Below are positions 7,977 through 15,876 of a DNA stretch of 64,000 bases, one piece after another (position 1 is the first letter of the stretch; the number at the start of each line of letters is the position of its first letter). The DNA is from Paenibacillus sp. BSR1-1 (GTDB lineage Bacteria; Bacillota; Bacilli; Bacillales; Cytobacillaceae): positions 1 to 64,000 of the forward strand of contig NZ_JAQMWQ010000002.1 of NCBI RefSeq assembly GCF_030403775.1. Direction: 5' to 3'. A model generated the notes under the pieces. That model was not told where the DNA came from, did not search any database, and saw only the letters and a program-made list of their open reading frames with translations. The translations under genes and the position numbers were made by a program.

Positions 7977-8949
7977 ACTGATTCAAAATGAAATGATGAA
8001 GCTGATAGCTAAAAAACGCTTGATTGTCATTGCCATCATTATCGGTATTCTCGTTATGTTATTTACATATGCACAGTATAAGCAGGTTCAAACTCAGCGG
8101 GAAAAATTAGGGACCAGTGACTGGCGAACGATTTTACAGCAGCAGATCGTCGATACGACTAATCGGTTAAGCAGCAGCCGAATTTCAGACGAATGGAAAA
8201 AGCAGCTTCAAATCTCTTTACAGCAGCAGCAATATTATCTGGACCATGACATTAATCCAGCAGAGCCTGGTGCTCCAACTTTCATGAGGATTTTCCTGGA
8301 AAGCTCGATTGATTTATTTATCCCTTTAATGGTCATGGTCATAGCCAGTGATTTGGTCTCATCTGAACATAGCCTTGGCTCGATAAAGCTGCTTTTAACA
8401 CGACCTGTGAAACGGTGGAAAGTGCTCCTAAGTAAATACATAACTCTCTGTTTAGCAGTGTCATTAGTGATTGCGATTGCAGGTATTTTGTCTTATGCCA
8501 TTTCTGGGGTTGTTTTTGGCTATAAAGGCTGGGGAGCCCCGATTTTAACAGGATTTAATGTAACGGATACAGGTTTAAATACGTCAGAAGTGAAGCTTTT
8601 AAGTCTATGGAAGTTCTTGTTAATGGATTTTGGGCTTGTATGGTTCGTTTCTATCGTCGTTGGTACATTATCCTTTATGTTATCCGTTTTGATTCGGAGT
8701 ACGGCCGCTGGTATGGGAGTAATGCTCGCTGCATTAATTTCAGGTGCAATCTTAAGTAATATGGTTTCATCTTGGGAATCAGCAAAATACTTTTTTATGG
8801 TCAATTTACGATTAACCGACTACATGAAAGGTACGGCACCACCCATTGAAGGAATGAATCTTTCATTTTCAATGATGGTTTTGTTTGTTTGGTGGGCAGC
8901 AGCCCTTCTTGTTTCCTTTATAGTGTTTACAAAAAAAGATGTTTATTAA
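7969..8949 (+). CDS. ABC-2 type exporter permease
   Basis: This 326-residue membrane protein partners the ATPase just upstream. It has an N-terminal helix (about 17-36), a large extracytoplasmic loop rich in Gln, then five further membrane segments, beginning around IDLFIPLMVMVIASDLVSSE and ending FVWWAAALLVSFIVFTKKD. The SEHSLGSIKLLLTRPVKRWK segment is characteristic of the ABC-2/BcrB family. TTG 7969 (MNKLIQNEMMKLI) is preferred over GTG 7960 because the G-run at 7956-7962 is correctly spaced; it overlaps the ATPase by 8 nt. Confidence 0.85.
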   Translation: MNKLIQNEMMKLIAKKRLIVIAIIIGILVMLFTYAQYKQVQTQREKLGTSDWRTILQQQIVDTTNRLSSSRISDEWKKQLQISLQQQQYYLDHDINPAEPGAPTFMRIFLESSIDLFIPLMVMVIASDLVSSEHSLGSIKLLLTRPVKRWKVLLSKYITLCLAVSLVIAIAGILSYAISGVVFGYKGWGAPILTGFNVTDTGLNTSEVKLLSLWKFLLMDFGLVWFVSIVVGTLSFMLSVLIRSTAAGMGVMLAALISGAILSNMVSSWESAKYFFMVNLRLTDYMKGTAPPIEGMNLSFSMMVLFVWWAAALLVSFIVFTKKDVY

Positions 8950-8952
8950 TAA

Positions 8953-9120
8953 ATGCTCTTTTCGTAAACTTTTTTCTTTTGGAACCTAATAAGATTCAAT
9001 TACTAAGTGTATGGGCATTTTTCGCAAAAGTGCTTACGAAAAGATGCCACGACGCTTCTAGTTATACGGGTGTTTAAACTTATACGTAAAACAACAATTT
9101 ATGCGAAAATAGACTTAATG
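8953..9120. repeat. Non-coding segment with an imperfect inverted repeat, possible dispersed repeat
   Basis: No gene is seen in this 170-bp segment after the permease. GCTCTTTTCGTAA near its start is repeated inverted as TTACGAAAAGATGC at about 9032-9046, and smaller inverted matches exist. The layout suggests a structured or mobile-like intergenic repeat. I cannot confirm other copies from this window. Confidence 0.4.
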
Positions 9121-9156
9121 AAAAACTATTTCCGTTCTGGCGGAAATAGTTTTTAA
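9121..9156 (+). terminator. Terminator hairpin
   Basis: A near-perfect 14-bp stem (AAAAACTATTTCCG / CGGAAATAGTTTTT, 6-nt loop) ends in T5. It could terminate the ABC exporter transcript and works in both directions by sequence. Confidence 0.75.
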
Positions 9157-9235
9157 TTCGTATAACTTATATTTGATAGAAAATTATTAATTTTATAAAA
9201 TAGTAGTGTATATATGAAGAAATGGAGGGGTCAGT

Positions 9236-9604
9236 ATGTCATTTACCATTAAAAAAATCGATCATGTTCAGCTTGCGGGACCTAAAGGGTGTGAGGAGGC
9301 TGCAAGAGAATTTTTTGGTGAAATCCTTGGATTGACTGAGGTAGAGAAACCCGAGGAATTAAAAAAACGCGGCGGGGTATGGTTTGAATTTGGTACCTTC
9401 CAAATTCACATTGGAGTGGAGGAGCCGTTTGCACCAGCTAAAAAGGCCCACCCAGCTTTCGTAGTTGAAAATATTGAAGACTTAAAAGCCCGCCTTCAGG
9501 GTAAGCAAGTTGATTTTACATCTGACGATAATCTTCCTGGAGCTTCACGGATTCATGTCCATGACCCATTCGGCAATCGTATTGAATTTTTAGAATGGGT
9601 ATAA
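9236..9604 (+). CDS. VOC (glyoxalase/dioxygenase) family protein
   Basis: The 122-residue protein has the paired beta-alpha-beta-beta-beta fold of the vicinal oxygen chelate superfamily. DHVQLAGPKGCEEAAREFF opens module 1, GVWFEFGTFQIHIGVEE follows, and SRIHVHDPFGNRIEFLEWV is the signature end of module 2 with metal ligands His and Glu. The reaction cannot be told. An ideal GGAGGGG precedes the ATG. The next gene starts within its last codons. Confidence 0.85.
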   Translation: MSFTIKKIDHVQLAGPKGCEEAAREFFGEILGLTEVEKPEELKKRGGVWFEFGTFQIHIGVEEPFAPAKKAHPAFVVENIEDLKARLQGKQVDFTSDDNLPGASRIHVHDPFGNRIEFLEWV

Positions 9605-10560
9605 AGTCTATAATGATATTATCAGATATTAATAGTCAACAATATGAATTACTTAAAGAGGAATGTTCTTTTTGGGATCAAAAAATTGCGGAAATACTGA
9701 TTCAGGAAAAATTACCATTAACTGGCATTCGAAAATTTCATTATGGTGCCAACATTGTTTACAGTTTCGGAGGAAATCAATTTGTCATAAAGTTATTTCC
9801 AAAGCACTTAAATGAACAGTATACGAGAGAATTAGAAGTCCTCACAATTCTTGAAGGAAAAATAAAAATCGTCGATACACCAAAACTGGTCAATCATGGT
9901 TCATTTGAAGGCTGGAATTATTTAATCATGACCCAGCTGCAGGGGGAACTGTTAATTGATATTTGGGATCGATTAACAAATGAGGAACAAGAGAATCTAA
10001 GTAAAGATTTAGGAAAGACGATAAAGGAATTTCATGAAGTTCCGATTACGGGTTTAAAACAATTGCCCAGTAATTGGAATGGTTTCATACAAAAACAATT
10101 CAAAAATATGAAGCATTACCACCAAAATATGGAGTTAAATTCGAATTTATATTCAGATTTAGATTTATATGTGGAAGAAAAATATATTAACACAAATCCT
10201 GAGAATAAATTGCTTACTGGTGAATACACTCCTTTTAATTTACTGTTAAACAATAGAAATGGAAATTGGAAGTTAACCGGCGTTATTGATTTTGCTGATT
10301 GTTTTTTGGGAGATGGTGACTATGATCTATTAGGACCTATCATGTTTATGTTTAATAGTAATCAAAAACTTATTAAGCATTTCCTTGAGTCTTATGGTTT
10401 TCCAAAAATAGAGGTTAATCACGTACTGCAAAAAAAATTAATGACGTATACAATCCTCCATCGTTTTAGCGATATAAATTATTTTGCATCGCAAAACCAG
10501 GAGGCTAAACTTGCAGCTAATTTTAATGAATTGGCGAGAATCCTAATTCCGATCTCCTAA
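9595..10560 (+). CDS. Aminoglycoside phosphotransferase-fold protein
   Basis: This 321-residue protein has the APH/choline-kinase fold: a lobe with YSFGGNQFVIKLFP, a hinge region WNYLIMTQLQGELL, a catalytic-loop equivalent LLTGEYTPFNLLL (about 206-218) and a metal site VIDFADCFLGDGDYDLLGP. The catalytic loop reads TGE where HGD is usual in antibiotic kinases, so the chemistry is uncertain and resistance should not be assumed. The start is unsure: ATG 9595 overlaps the VOC gene, and ATG 9613 is an alternative with no better ribosome site. Confidence 0.75.
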   Translation: MGIKSIMILSDINSQQYELLKEECSFWDQKIAEILIQEKLPLTGIRKFHYGANIVYSFGGNQFVIKLFPKHLNEQYTRELEVLTILEGKIKIVDTPKLVNHGSFEGWNYLIMTQLQGELLIDIWDRLTNEEQENLSKDLGKTIKEFHEVPITGLKQLPSNWNGFIQKQFKNMKHYHQNMELNSNLYSDLDLYVEEKYINTNPENKLLTGEYTPFNLLLNNRNGNWKLTGVIDFADCFLGDGDYDLLGPIMFMFNSNQKLIKHFLESYGFPKIEVNHVLQKKLMTYTILHRFSDINYFASQNQEAKLAANFNELARILIPIS

Positions 10561-10562
10561 TC

Positions 10563-10593
10563 GAACAGCCCCATTAAAAAAATGGGGCTGTTC
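10563..10593. terminator. Bidirectional terminator
   Basis: A perfect 13-bp stem (GAACAGCCCCATT / AATGGGGCTGTTC) with an A5 loop separates the convergent APH-like gene and ndh. The T-tract is weak on both sides. Confidence 0.65.
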
Positions 10594-10627
10594 TCCTTAA
10601 ATGGGGGGATTACTGAATAAAATAAGG

Positions 10628-11851
10628 TTATTGTTTTGCTGTAATTTTTACTGGTTCACGGTTAACACCAAAATGCTGATTTACAATAAGAGCAGGACCA
10701 CCAAGATTATATAGGTACCTTGCTTCAATGATCTGTTTCATAAAGCCTCCAAATAAGCCAGAAAGGCGGAAATTGCCAACTTTTCCAACTGCCGCCGTTG
10801 TTCCAATGGAGGCAACAGACCCTTTATGGTGGTATTCAAAGCCTGTTAGATCTTTCCCTCGTATGGTGGCAACAATATTTTTTGCACATACATCGGCTTC
10901 CTGTAAGGCAACCTGTGCGGTTGGAGGCAATGCTGTTTTTTCATCCTTTATGAATAATGAACAGTCTCCGATGCTAAAGACGTTTTTCCTGTACTCAACT
11001 CGAAGGAAGCGGTCTACAGGGACTTTACCCTTTATGAGTGGTAATTCGCAATTTTCCAGGATTGAGTTGCCTTTTACCCCGCATGACCAGATAAGTGTCC
11101 GTGCGGCAATCTCCAGATTATTTTCTAGACTAACTTTTTCAGGCGTACATTCCAAAATTTTGGTTGCCGTGTGTAATTCCACATTCATTTTTTCTAACAC
11201 TTCAGTTGTATATTGAATAGATTCTTCTGGAAAAAATGGAATCATTGAATCTGCAGCCTCAACCGCGACTATTCTCACCTTATCATATGGAACCTTATGC
11301 TTTTTACATAGCTTAGGAAGTCCTTCACATAATTCGCCCAGTATTTCAATTCCAGTGAAGCCGCCTCCAGCCACGACAAAGGTCAAGCGGGAAGGATCTT
11401 CATCCTCATTATAAAGAGTTAGCTGTTTGATAATTTGATGGTAAATGGCTTTAGAACTTCTAAAACTTCTTATTTCAAATGCGTTTTCTTTAATACCAGG
11501 GATTCCAAATGTTTCAACCTCAAATCCTAATGCCACTAATAAATAATCATATTCCATTGTATCACCGCCTTCTAGGTGAATTTCCTGGCAGTTGATATCA
11601 ATAGAAGAGACTGTGCCTTTTATAAAATGAGTTTTGTCTTGGTCAATTAAGTCGGGAATGGACATGGCAATTTGCCGGTCTGCTGCTGTTCCAGCACCGA
11701 TTTTATGAAGCTGGGTTGTAATATAATGATAATCATGCTTATTTATCAGGGTTACATCTGCCTCACCTGGTTTTAGCAGCTTTTCAAGTTTTTTAGTTGT
11801 CATTATTCCGCCGTATCCGGCACCCAAGATTACGATTTTCGGTTTTTTCAT
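10628..11851 (-). CDS. ndh: Type II NADH dehydrogenase (NDH-2)
   Basis: This 407-residue membrane-associated flavoprotein passes electrons from NADH to menaquinone without pumping protons. Two Rossmann motifs are visible: KIVILGAGYGGIMTTKKL (FAD, N-terminus) and FVVAGGGFTGIEILGEL (NADH, about 160-177). FSIGDCSLF and LPPTAQVALQEADVCA are the second FAD-contact and quinone-site regions. Length and motifs fit Ndh/YumB/YutJ of Bacillus. Two Rex-type operators lie upstream, so NADH level probably controls it. AGGAG precedes the ATG. Confidence 0.9.
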   Translation of the reverse strand: MKKPKIVILGAGYGGIMTTKKLEKLLKPGEADVTLINKHDYHYITTQLHKIGAGTAADRQIAMSIPDLIDQDKTHFIKGTVSSIDINCQEIHLEGGDTMEYDYLLVALGFEVETFGIPGIKENAFEIRSFRSSKAIYHQIIKQLTLYNEDEDPSRLTFVVAGGGFTGIEILGELCEGLPKLCKKHKVPYDKVRIVAVEAADSMIPFFPEESIQYTTEVLEKMNVELHTATKILECTPEKVSLENNLEIAARTLIWSCGVKGNSILENCELPLIKGKVPVDRFLRVEYRKNVFSIGDCSLFIKDEKTALPPTAQVALQEADVCAKNIVATIRGKDLTGFEYHHKGSVASIGTTAAVGKVGNFRLSGLFGGFMKQIIEARYLYNLGGPALIVNQHFGVNREPVKITAKQ

Positions 11852-11869
11852 GATTATTCACTCCTAGTA

Positions 11870-11887
11870 ATGTGAAATATTTCACAA
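11870..11887 (-). promoter_or_regulatory. Rex-type operator, proximal to ndh
   Basis: The minus strand reads TTGTGAAATATTTCACAT, matching the Rex consensus TTGTGAA-N4-TTCACAA with one end mismatch. It lies just upstream of the ndh ribosome site. It also fits an Fnr box, but B. subtilis ndh is Rex-controlled. Confidence 0.7.
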
Positions 11888-11925
11888 GTATTATTTTAAA
11901 AAATAGAGCAGTCGCCCTATAATTA

Positions 11926-11943
11926 TTGTGAAATATTTCACAT
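11926..11943. promoter_or_regulatory. Rex-type operator, distal to ndh
   Basis: The same 16-bp core TGTGAAATATTTCACA is repeated with its centre 56 bp from the proximal copy, so a repressor could bridge the ndh promoter between them. Confidence 0.7.
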
Positions 11944-12109
11944 AAATTCTTATTTATAGATTACGACACATTATAAAAGAACTCAAGAGTTTAATCCCTA
12001 AATTTTTGTCAAAATGGTAAATTTTTTTTGAAAAATTGGGAATGATAATTTCGTGCCAATTTAAATCTGGTTTAATCTTCTAAGTATAAAAGTGAGGATG
12101 GGATATTAA

Positions 12110-12661
12110 ATGAAGTTAAAATTGTTCAGTTTGTCGTTGGGGCTATTATTGACATTTCCAGGAATTGCGGGTGCACATGAACATGCACCGGTAGACCATA
12201 TGGAAAAAACGCCTTGTGATTGTGCAGAAGGCAAACAGCATCATCAAATGCACAGAGACTGGCAAGCTCATATGCAGGAAAGAGAGCAAAAGCTTCTAGC
12301 TTGGGTAGACCAATTTACACCCAATAAAAAAGCAGAATGGACGAACGTTCTAAATGAAAGAAAGACGCTTCACAAGCAGTGGATGAGTCCTGAAAATGCG
12401 AAAAAGCGCGAGCAATGGAAAAATGAGAAAATGGCAAAAATGCAGGAATTAAAAAAGCAATTGGATGAAGGTAAAATTACAAAAGAGGAATTCATAAAGC
12501 AGGCGCATGGCGGCAAGGGGATGGGACATTGGAAAATGTACCATGATTTAAGTCTTGCCGTTGAGAAAAAAGATTCCAAACAAGCAACGCTGCTATTAAA
12601 TCAGTTATTACAGCAAACCAAAGAACATAACCAAAAGCTTAAAGAATTATTAAAAAAATAA
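12110..12661 (+). CDS. Secreted His/Met-rich protein, uncharacterised
   Basis: I do not recognise the family of this 183-residue protein. It has a clear signal peptide (residues 1-22, cleavage AGA|HEH). The mature N-terminus is rich in His, Cys and Met (HEHAPVDHM, CDC, HHQMH), suggesting metal binding. The rest is predicted charged helix with many Lys, Glu and Gln, loosely like periplasmic CpxP/Spy-type helical proteins. It stands alone and is followed by a strong terminator. A role in metal binding or envelope stress is inference only. Confidence 0.7.
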   Translation: MKLKLFSLSLGLLLTFPGIAGAHEHAPVDHMEKTPCDCAEGKQHHQMHRDWQAHMQEREQKLLAWVDQFTPNKKAEWTNVLNERKTLHKQWMSPENAKKREQWKNEKMAKMQELKKQLDEGKITKEEFIKQAHGGKGMGHWKMYHDLSLAVEKKDSKQATLLLNQLLQQTKEHNQKLKELLKK

Positions 12662-12671
12662 TAACTGTAGT

Positions 12672-12703
12672 GAAAAAGCCGATTCTCTAGGATTGGCTTT
12701 TTC
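12672..12703 (+). terminator. Terminator of the His-rich protein gene
   Basis: A 12-bp stem (GAAAAAGCCGAT / ATTGGCTTTTTC, one G-U pair) ends in TTTTTC. Confidence 0.75.
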
Positions 12704-12771
12704 TAATTTCGGTAGTTAAAATGCAAAACCTGGGGAAATTAATAATGATGCTTATATGAGGAGGTATCTGA

Positions 12772-12897
12772 ATGAAAAGAAAAAATTTAATGCTGGCAAC
12801 TGTAGGATTAGGGGCAGCGTTTTTACTACGAAATGGAAAATCCAGAAAAATGCTAATGAACCAGTTCCAAGAGATGGCAAAGAAATCCCGGAAATAA
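12772..12897 (+). CDS. 41-residue small protein, DUF3918-like
   Basis: This short gene starts at ATG 12772, with GAGGAGG about 7 nt upstream, and ends at TAA before a terminator. The product begins MKRKNLMLATVGLGAAFLLR, with a short hydrophobic stretch (about residues 6-19), and continues with a basic amphipathic segment. The pattern of Gly/Ala-rich helix, RN-x-x-SR and a basic tail resembles Bacillus DUF3918/YrzQ-type microproteins from memory. Function is unknown; membrane association is inferred. Confidence 0.7.
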   Translation: MKRKNLMLATVGLGAAFLLRNGKSRKMLMNQFQEMAKKSRK

Positions 12898-12905
12898 ATA
12901 ATAAT

Positions 12906-12940
12906 AAAAACATCCCTTTCGAAAGAAGGGATGTTTTTCA
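12906..12940. terminator. Bidirectional terminator between small gene and tatA
   Basis: A 13-bp stem (AAAAACATCCCTT / AAGGGATGTTTTT, 7-nt loop) has T-rich ends in both directions. Confidence 0.8.
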
Positions 12941-12949
12941 TTTGCGACA

Positions 12950-13189
12950 TTACTTTTTTAATTCAATTTTTTCCGGTTTCACTTCTTTAATTTCTAGCTG
13001 TTTCGCTTCTTTTATATCTTCTTTAATTTCTTCCTTGATATCGTCCGCAATTCCTTCAGTCGCTCTCTTAAACTCACGAATTGACTTGCCAAACGCACGT
13101 CCAATTTCCGGCAGCTTATTTGGCCCAAAGATAACCAAAGCAACCACTAAAATTAAAATTAATCCCGGTACACCAATATTTGAAAACAT
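12950..13189 (-). CDS. tatA: TatA/E family Sec-independent translocase subunit
   Basis: This 79-residue protein has the TatA layout: a short extracytoplasmic N-terminus, one membrane helix (about residues 8-20, [14 protein letters not shown]), the [20 protein letters not shown] amphipathic helix with its conserved FGP, and an acidic/basic tail. TatA forms the pore that exports folded twin-arginine proteins. No tatC lies beside it, so the receptor must be elsewhere; lone tatA copies occur in Bacillus (tatAc). Confidence 0.9.
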   Translation of the reverse strand: MFSNIGVPGLILILVVALVIFGPNKLPEIGRAFGKSIREFKRATEGIADDIKEEIKEDIKEAKQLEIKEVKPEKIELKK

Positions 13190-13256
13190 AATTACATCTC
13201 CTAGTGAGTGGCTGGTAAATAGTCTATATTATTATAACGGATATATTATAATTATT

Positions 13257-14471
13257 CTAGTTTTTCAGCGATTTTGCTTCTGCTACTGTATCAGATACAT
13301 TTTTCCCATCATAAAAGTCCTTTATAACTTTATCCGTATATACCCAGCCTTTCCAGCCAATATGAATCGTATCCTTCATAAAATAAGGGTCATATTCATG
13401 ATTTGAAAAATCGGCAATTTGAAAGCCCTCGGACTCAATTTGCTTTTTTATTCGGGTGTAATAAGCTTCCCGGCCTTCTAACGGAAAGCCTGTATAATCA
13501 TACCACTTACCATTTACGGGAACTGATACAAATAATGGTTTCGCTCCTGATTCCTTCAGCAAATCAAGGATAAGCTGGAAATCACCATATTCAGGGGATT
13601 CACCATAGGATGCCCCGACCTTTGAATTCTTTAAGGAAGGAACCATTTTCTTTATTTTATTGTATTGATAATTACTAATATTAAAAGGATTATTCGTTGA
13701 TTGTCTTTCTCCCATATGCTCAGCTTGGATTTCTAATTGGTCCCAGGATTTATTTCGGACTTTTTTGTTAATATCACGATTACGGGAAAAACCGCCTGCA
13801 AGCGTATAATAAAAATCCTTCTTAACCAATAAAGCATGATAAAGAGTAGCAAAGGGACGATAGATAGCAGCCTTTTTCTTTATCCAAGGATCATTCGTAA
13901 TTTCTGCTTTTAATATCGTTGAAAGAAGTGGATCACTATTTATCGGCGAAAAAGTAAGCAAACGCTTAATGGCTTTTTTCTTTATCACTGGATCTATATT
14001 TTGATTCAAGGCAAAATCATATCCTTGAAGGGAAGAATAATTGGGAACAAAATGGCTTTCGTCGGCTCCTCCCGGTTGAAACCATTGTGGAGACAGGACA
14101 AAAACGAGCTTTTTCCCCTTAAGCTGATTCGTATGTTCTGAAAAATTTAAAAAGTGAATTAACGATTCTGTCCCTCCACGGCCAACAAGAAATGGTGTAA
14201 ATCCATCCTTCGATTCCTTAAAATAATTGGACGGATGAAAACGGTCCAGCCTTGAAAGCTCTGATGAGCCATAAATCGGCAAATATTGTTTATTCTCCAA
14301 CATCTTTTCTTGAACATATTTTCCTTGAAACATAAATGGATTTAATTCCGTTGCCGCTTGGGCAACTCTAGATTTTGGAATAAGTTCTTCAATCCATTGA
14401 TTGGGTATTAATATCAGCATAGCCAGTACAAGGAAAGCTAAGAAAATTGGTGAAAATAAATTTTTTTTCAT
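13257..14471 (-). CDS. dltD: D-alanyl-lipoteichoic acid biosynthesis protein DltD
   Basis: This 404-residue protein has one N-terminal membrane anchor (about 7-24) and an extracytoplasmic SGNH-like domain. It completes D-alanine transfer to teichoic acids. Seen are YGSSELSRLDRFHPSNYF (nucleophile-Ser region), FVLSPQWFQPGG, FVSVPVNGKWYDYTG and a C-terminal IHIGWKGW (catalytic His region). It is the last gene of dltXABCD, overlapping dltC by 4 nt. Confidence 0.93.
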   Translation of the reverse strand: MKKNLFSPIFLAFLVLAMLILIPNQWIEELIPKSRVAQAATELNPFMFQGKYVQEKMLENKQYLPIYGSSELSRLDRFHPSNYFKESKDGFTPFLVGRGGTESLIHFLNFSEHTNQLKGKKLVFVLSPQWFQPGGADESHFVPNYSSLQGYDFALNQNIDPVIKKKAIKRLLTFSPINSDPLLSTILKAEITNDPWIKKKAAIYRPFATLYHALLVKKDFYYTLAGGFSRNRDINKKVRNKSWDQLEIQAEHMGERQSTNNPFNISNYQYNKIKKMVPSLKNSKVGASYGESPEYGDFQLILDLLKESGAKPLFVSVPVNGKWYDYTGFPLEGREAYYTRIKKQIESEGFQIADFSNHEYDPYFMKDTIHIGWKGWVYTDKVIKDFYDGKNVSDTVAEAKSLKN

Positions 14472-14704
14472 CTTCTATCAGCCAATAAATTGGCAATGTT
14501 ATTTGGCGTGTTCCAACTTTCGCGATCGAATTCTGTGATAGGAATGAGAATATTAAACCGTTCCTCGGCCTGAACAAGTAATTCAACAGTGCCAAAAGAA
14601 TCCAACAAACCAGATGTGAATAAATCAATATCTGGATTTTCCTTCACAACATCGTCCTGACAGATTTCAGCTAATAATGCGATAACTTCATTTTTAAATT
14701 CCAT
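14468..14704 (-). CDS. dltC: D-alanyl carrier protein DltC
   Basis: This 78-residue acyl-carrier-like protein holds activated D-alanine as a thioester on a phosphopantetheine arm. The attachment Ser is in LFTSGLLDSFGTVELL (about residues 26-41, motif LDSFG). The start MEFKNEVIALL at 14704 is chosen; reading further upstream would run into dltB. It lies 5 nt after dltB and overlaps dltD. Confidence 0.94.
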   Translation of the reverse strand: MEFKNEVIALLAEICQDDVVKENPDIDLFTSGLLDSFGTVELLVQAEERFNILIPITEFDRESWNTPNNIANLLADRR

Positions 14705-14709
14705 GTTAA

Positions 14710-15876
14710 TCAAACTCCCTTTTGAAATAATTGTCCTGAGAAAATATAAAACCCAAAGCAAATGAAATGGAACGTAATGATAATAGCTGCCACATGGGTA
14801 AATTTATTGTTTGGCCACCATTTATGCTTCTTGTTAAATCGTTCAAATGAATTATATAGAACCATCAGCAGGGCGTGATAGATTCCATAGAGAATATATT
14901 GGATTTCAAGGCCATGCCAGAAGCCCATGATTAAAAAGAGTAAAATATAGCCAAGATTTGAGACAATGTTTCTGTTTTTTATCCATTTCTTCTTTGTCAT
15001 CCAAAAAACAAACCTCATGTAAACATAATCTCGAAACCAGAAGGAGAGACTCAAATGCCAGCGATTCCAAAAGTCTTTGATGTTCCGGCTGATAAAAGGT
15101 TTGTTAAAGTTTTCCGGAGATTTAATTCCCATAATATAACTAACACCAATCGCGAAAGCACTATATCCTGCAAAATCGAAAAAGAGATAGAGGCTGTAAG
15201 CATACATATAATATAAGTGGTGCTGAAATTGGCTATGGGCAATAAATCGTAAATTAGCGATAAAAAAATGATTGATTGAATAACCAATAATATATTTATA
15301 TAAAAATCCAAGGAAGATCTTATTGATTCCATCATAAAGGAACTGCTTATAATCATTTCCAGATATTTCTGTTTCTAATTCCTTCTCAAACCGGCGATAC
15401 CGGTCAATCGGGCCAGATGAGATGGTTGGAAAGAATAAGATAAAATAAAGCAGCTTAGCTAAAGGCGGTTCCTTTTTAATAAGCCCATCTCTAATCTCCA
15501 TGATGATTTGTGTACCCTTAAAGGTTAAATAAGAAATTCCTAGAAAACCAATAACATTAATGTCTGAGAAATAAGGCAGCAGCTTCGAAATGGCCAAGGG
15601 CAGAATTGATAGAAAAACCGCTGTGTAAAAAATGGCATTGCTATTTGATTGTTTTCGGTAATGGATATATAACCTTATTAATAAAACCTGCCAAATGGTA
15701 AACAGTATTAACGCCAATGCCTGATTAAGTGAAGATGAAAAAATCAAACCTAAGGCAGCAATCGTGGCCAACATATTATAGGTATGAAATCTTTTTCCCC
15801 GTAAACCAAGAATAATCGTTGGAGCTAAAAGGATGGCGATTATGAAAAAGAATGTGAACGAACCATATGGCGTCAT
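14710..15876 (-). CDS. dltB: D-alanyl transfer MBOAT protein DltB
   Basis: This 388-residue multi-spanning protein of the MBOAT family takes D-alanine from DltC through a membrane funnel. Family motifs are GPIDRYRRFEKEL, NRWHLSLSFWFRDYVYMRF and FLIMGFWHGLEIQYILYG, which contains the catalytic His. It overlaps dltA by 4 nt and precedes dltC. Confidence 0.94.
   Translation of the reverse strand: MTPYGSFTFFFIIAILLAPTIILGLRGKRFHTYNMLATIAALGLIFSSSLNQALALILFTIWQVLLIRLYIHYRKQSNSNAIFYTAVFLSILPLAISKLLPYFSDINVIGFLGISYLTFKGTQIIMEIRDGLIKKEPPLAKLLYFILFFPTISSGPIDRYRRFEKELETEISGNDYKQFLYDGINKIFLGFLYKYIIGYSINHFFIANLRFIAHSQFQHHLYYMYAYSLYLFFDFAGYSAFAIGVSYIMGIKSPENFNKPFISRNIKDFWNRWHLSLSFWFRDYVYMRFVFWMTKKKWIKNRNIVSNLGYILLFLIMGFWHGLEIQYILYGIYHALLMVLYNSFERFNKKHKWWPNNKFTHVAAIIITFHFICFGFYIFSGQLFQKGV

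Noticed and set aside
10728..11216. 162-residue plus-strand open frame
   Set aside because: Shadow of ndh, which carries clear FAD and NADH motifs on the other strand.
12756..13406. 216-residue plus-strand open frame
   Set aside because: It crosses a terminator and runs antisense to tatA and dltD; the real gene there is the 41-residue frame.
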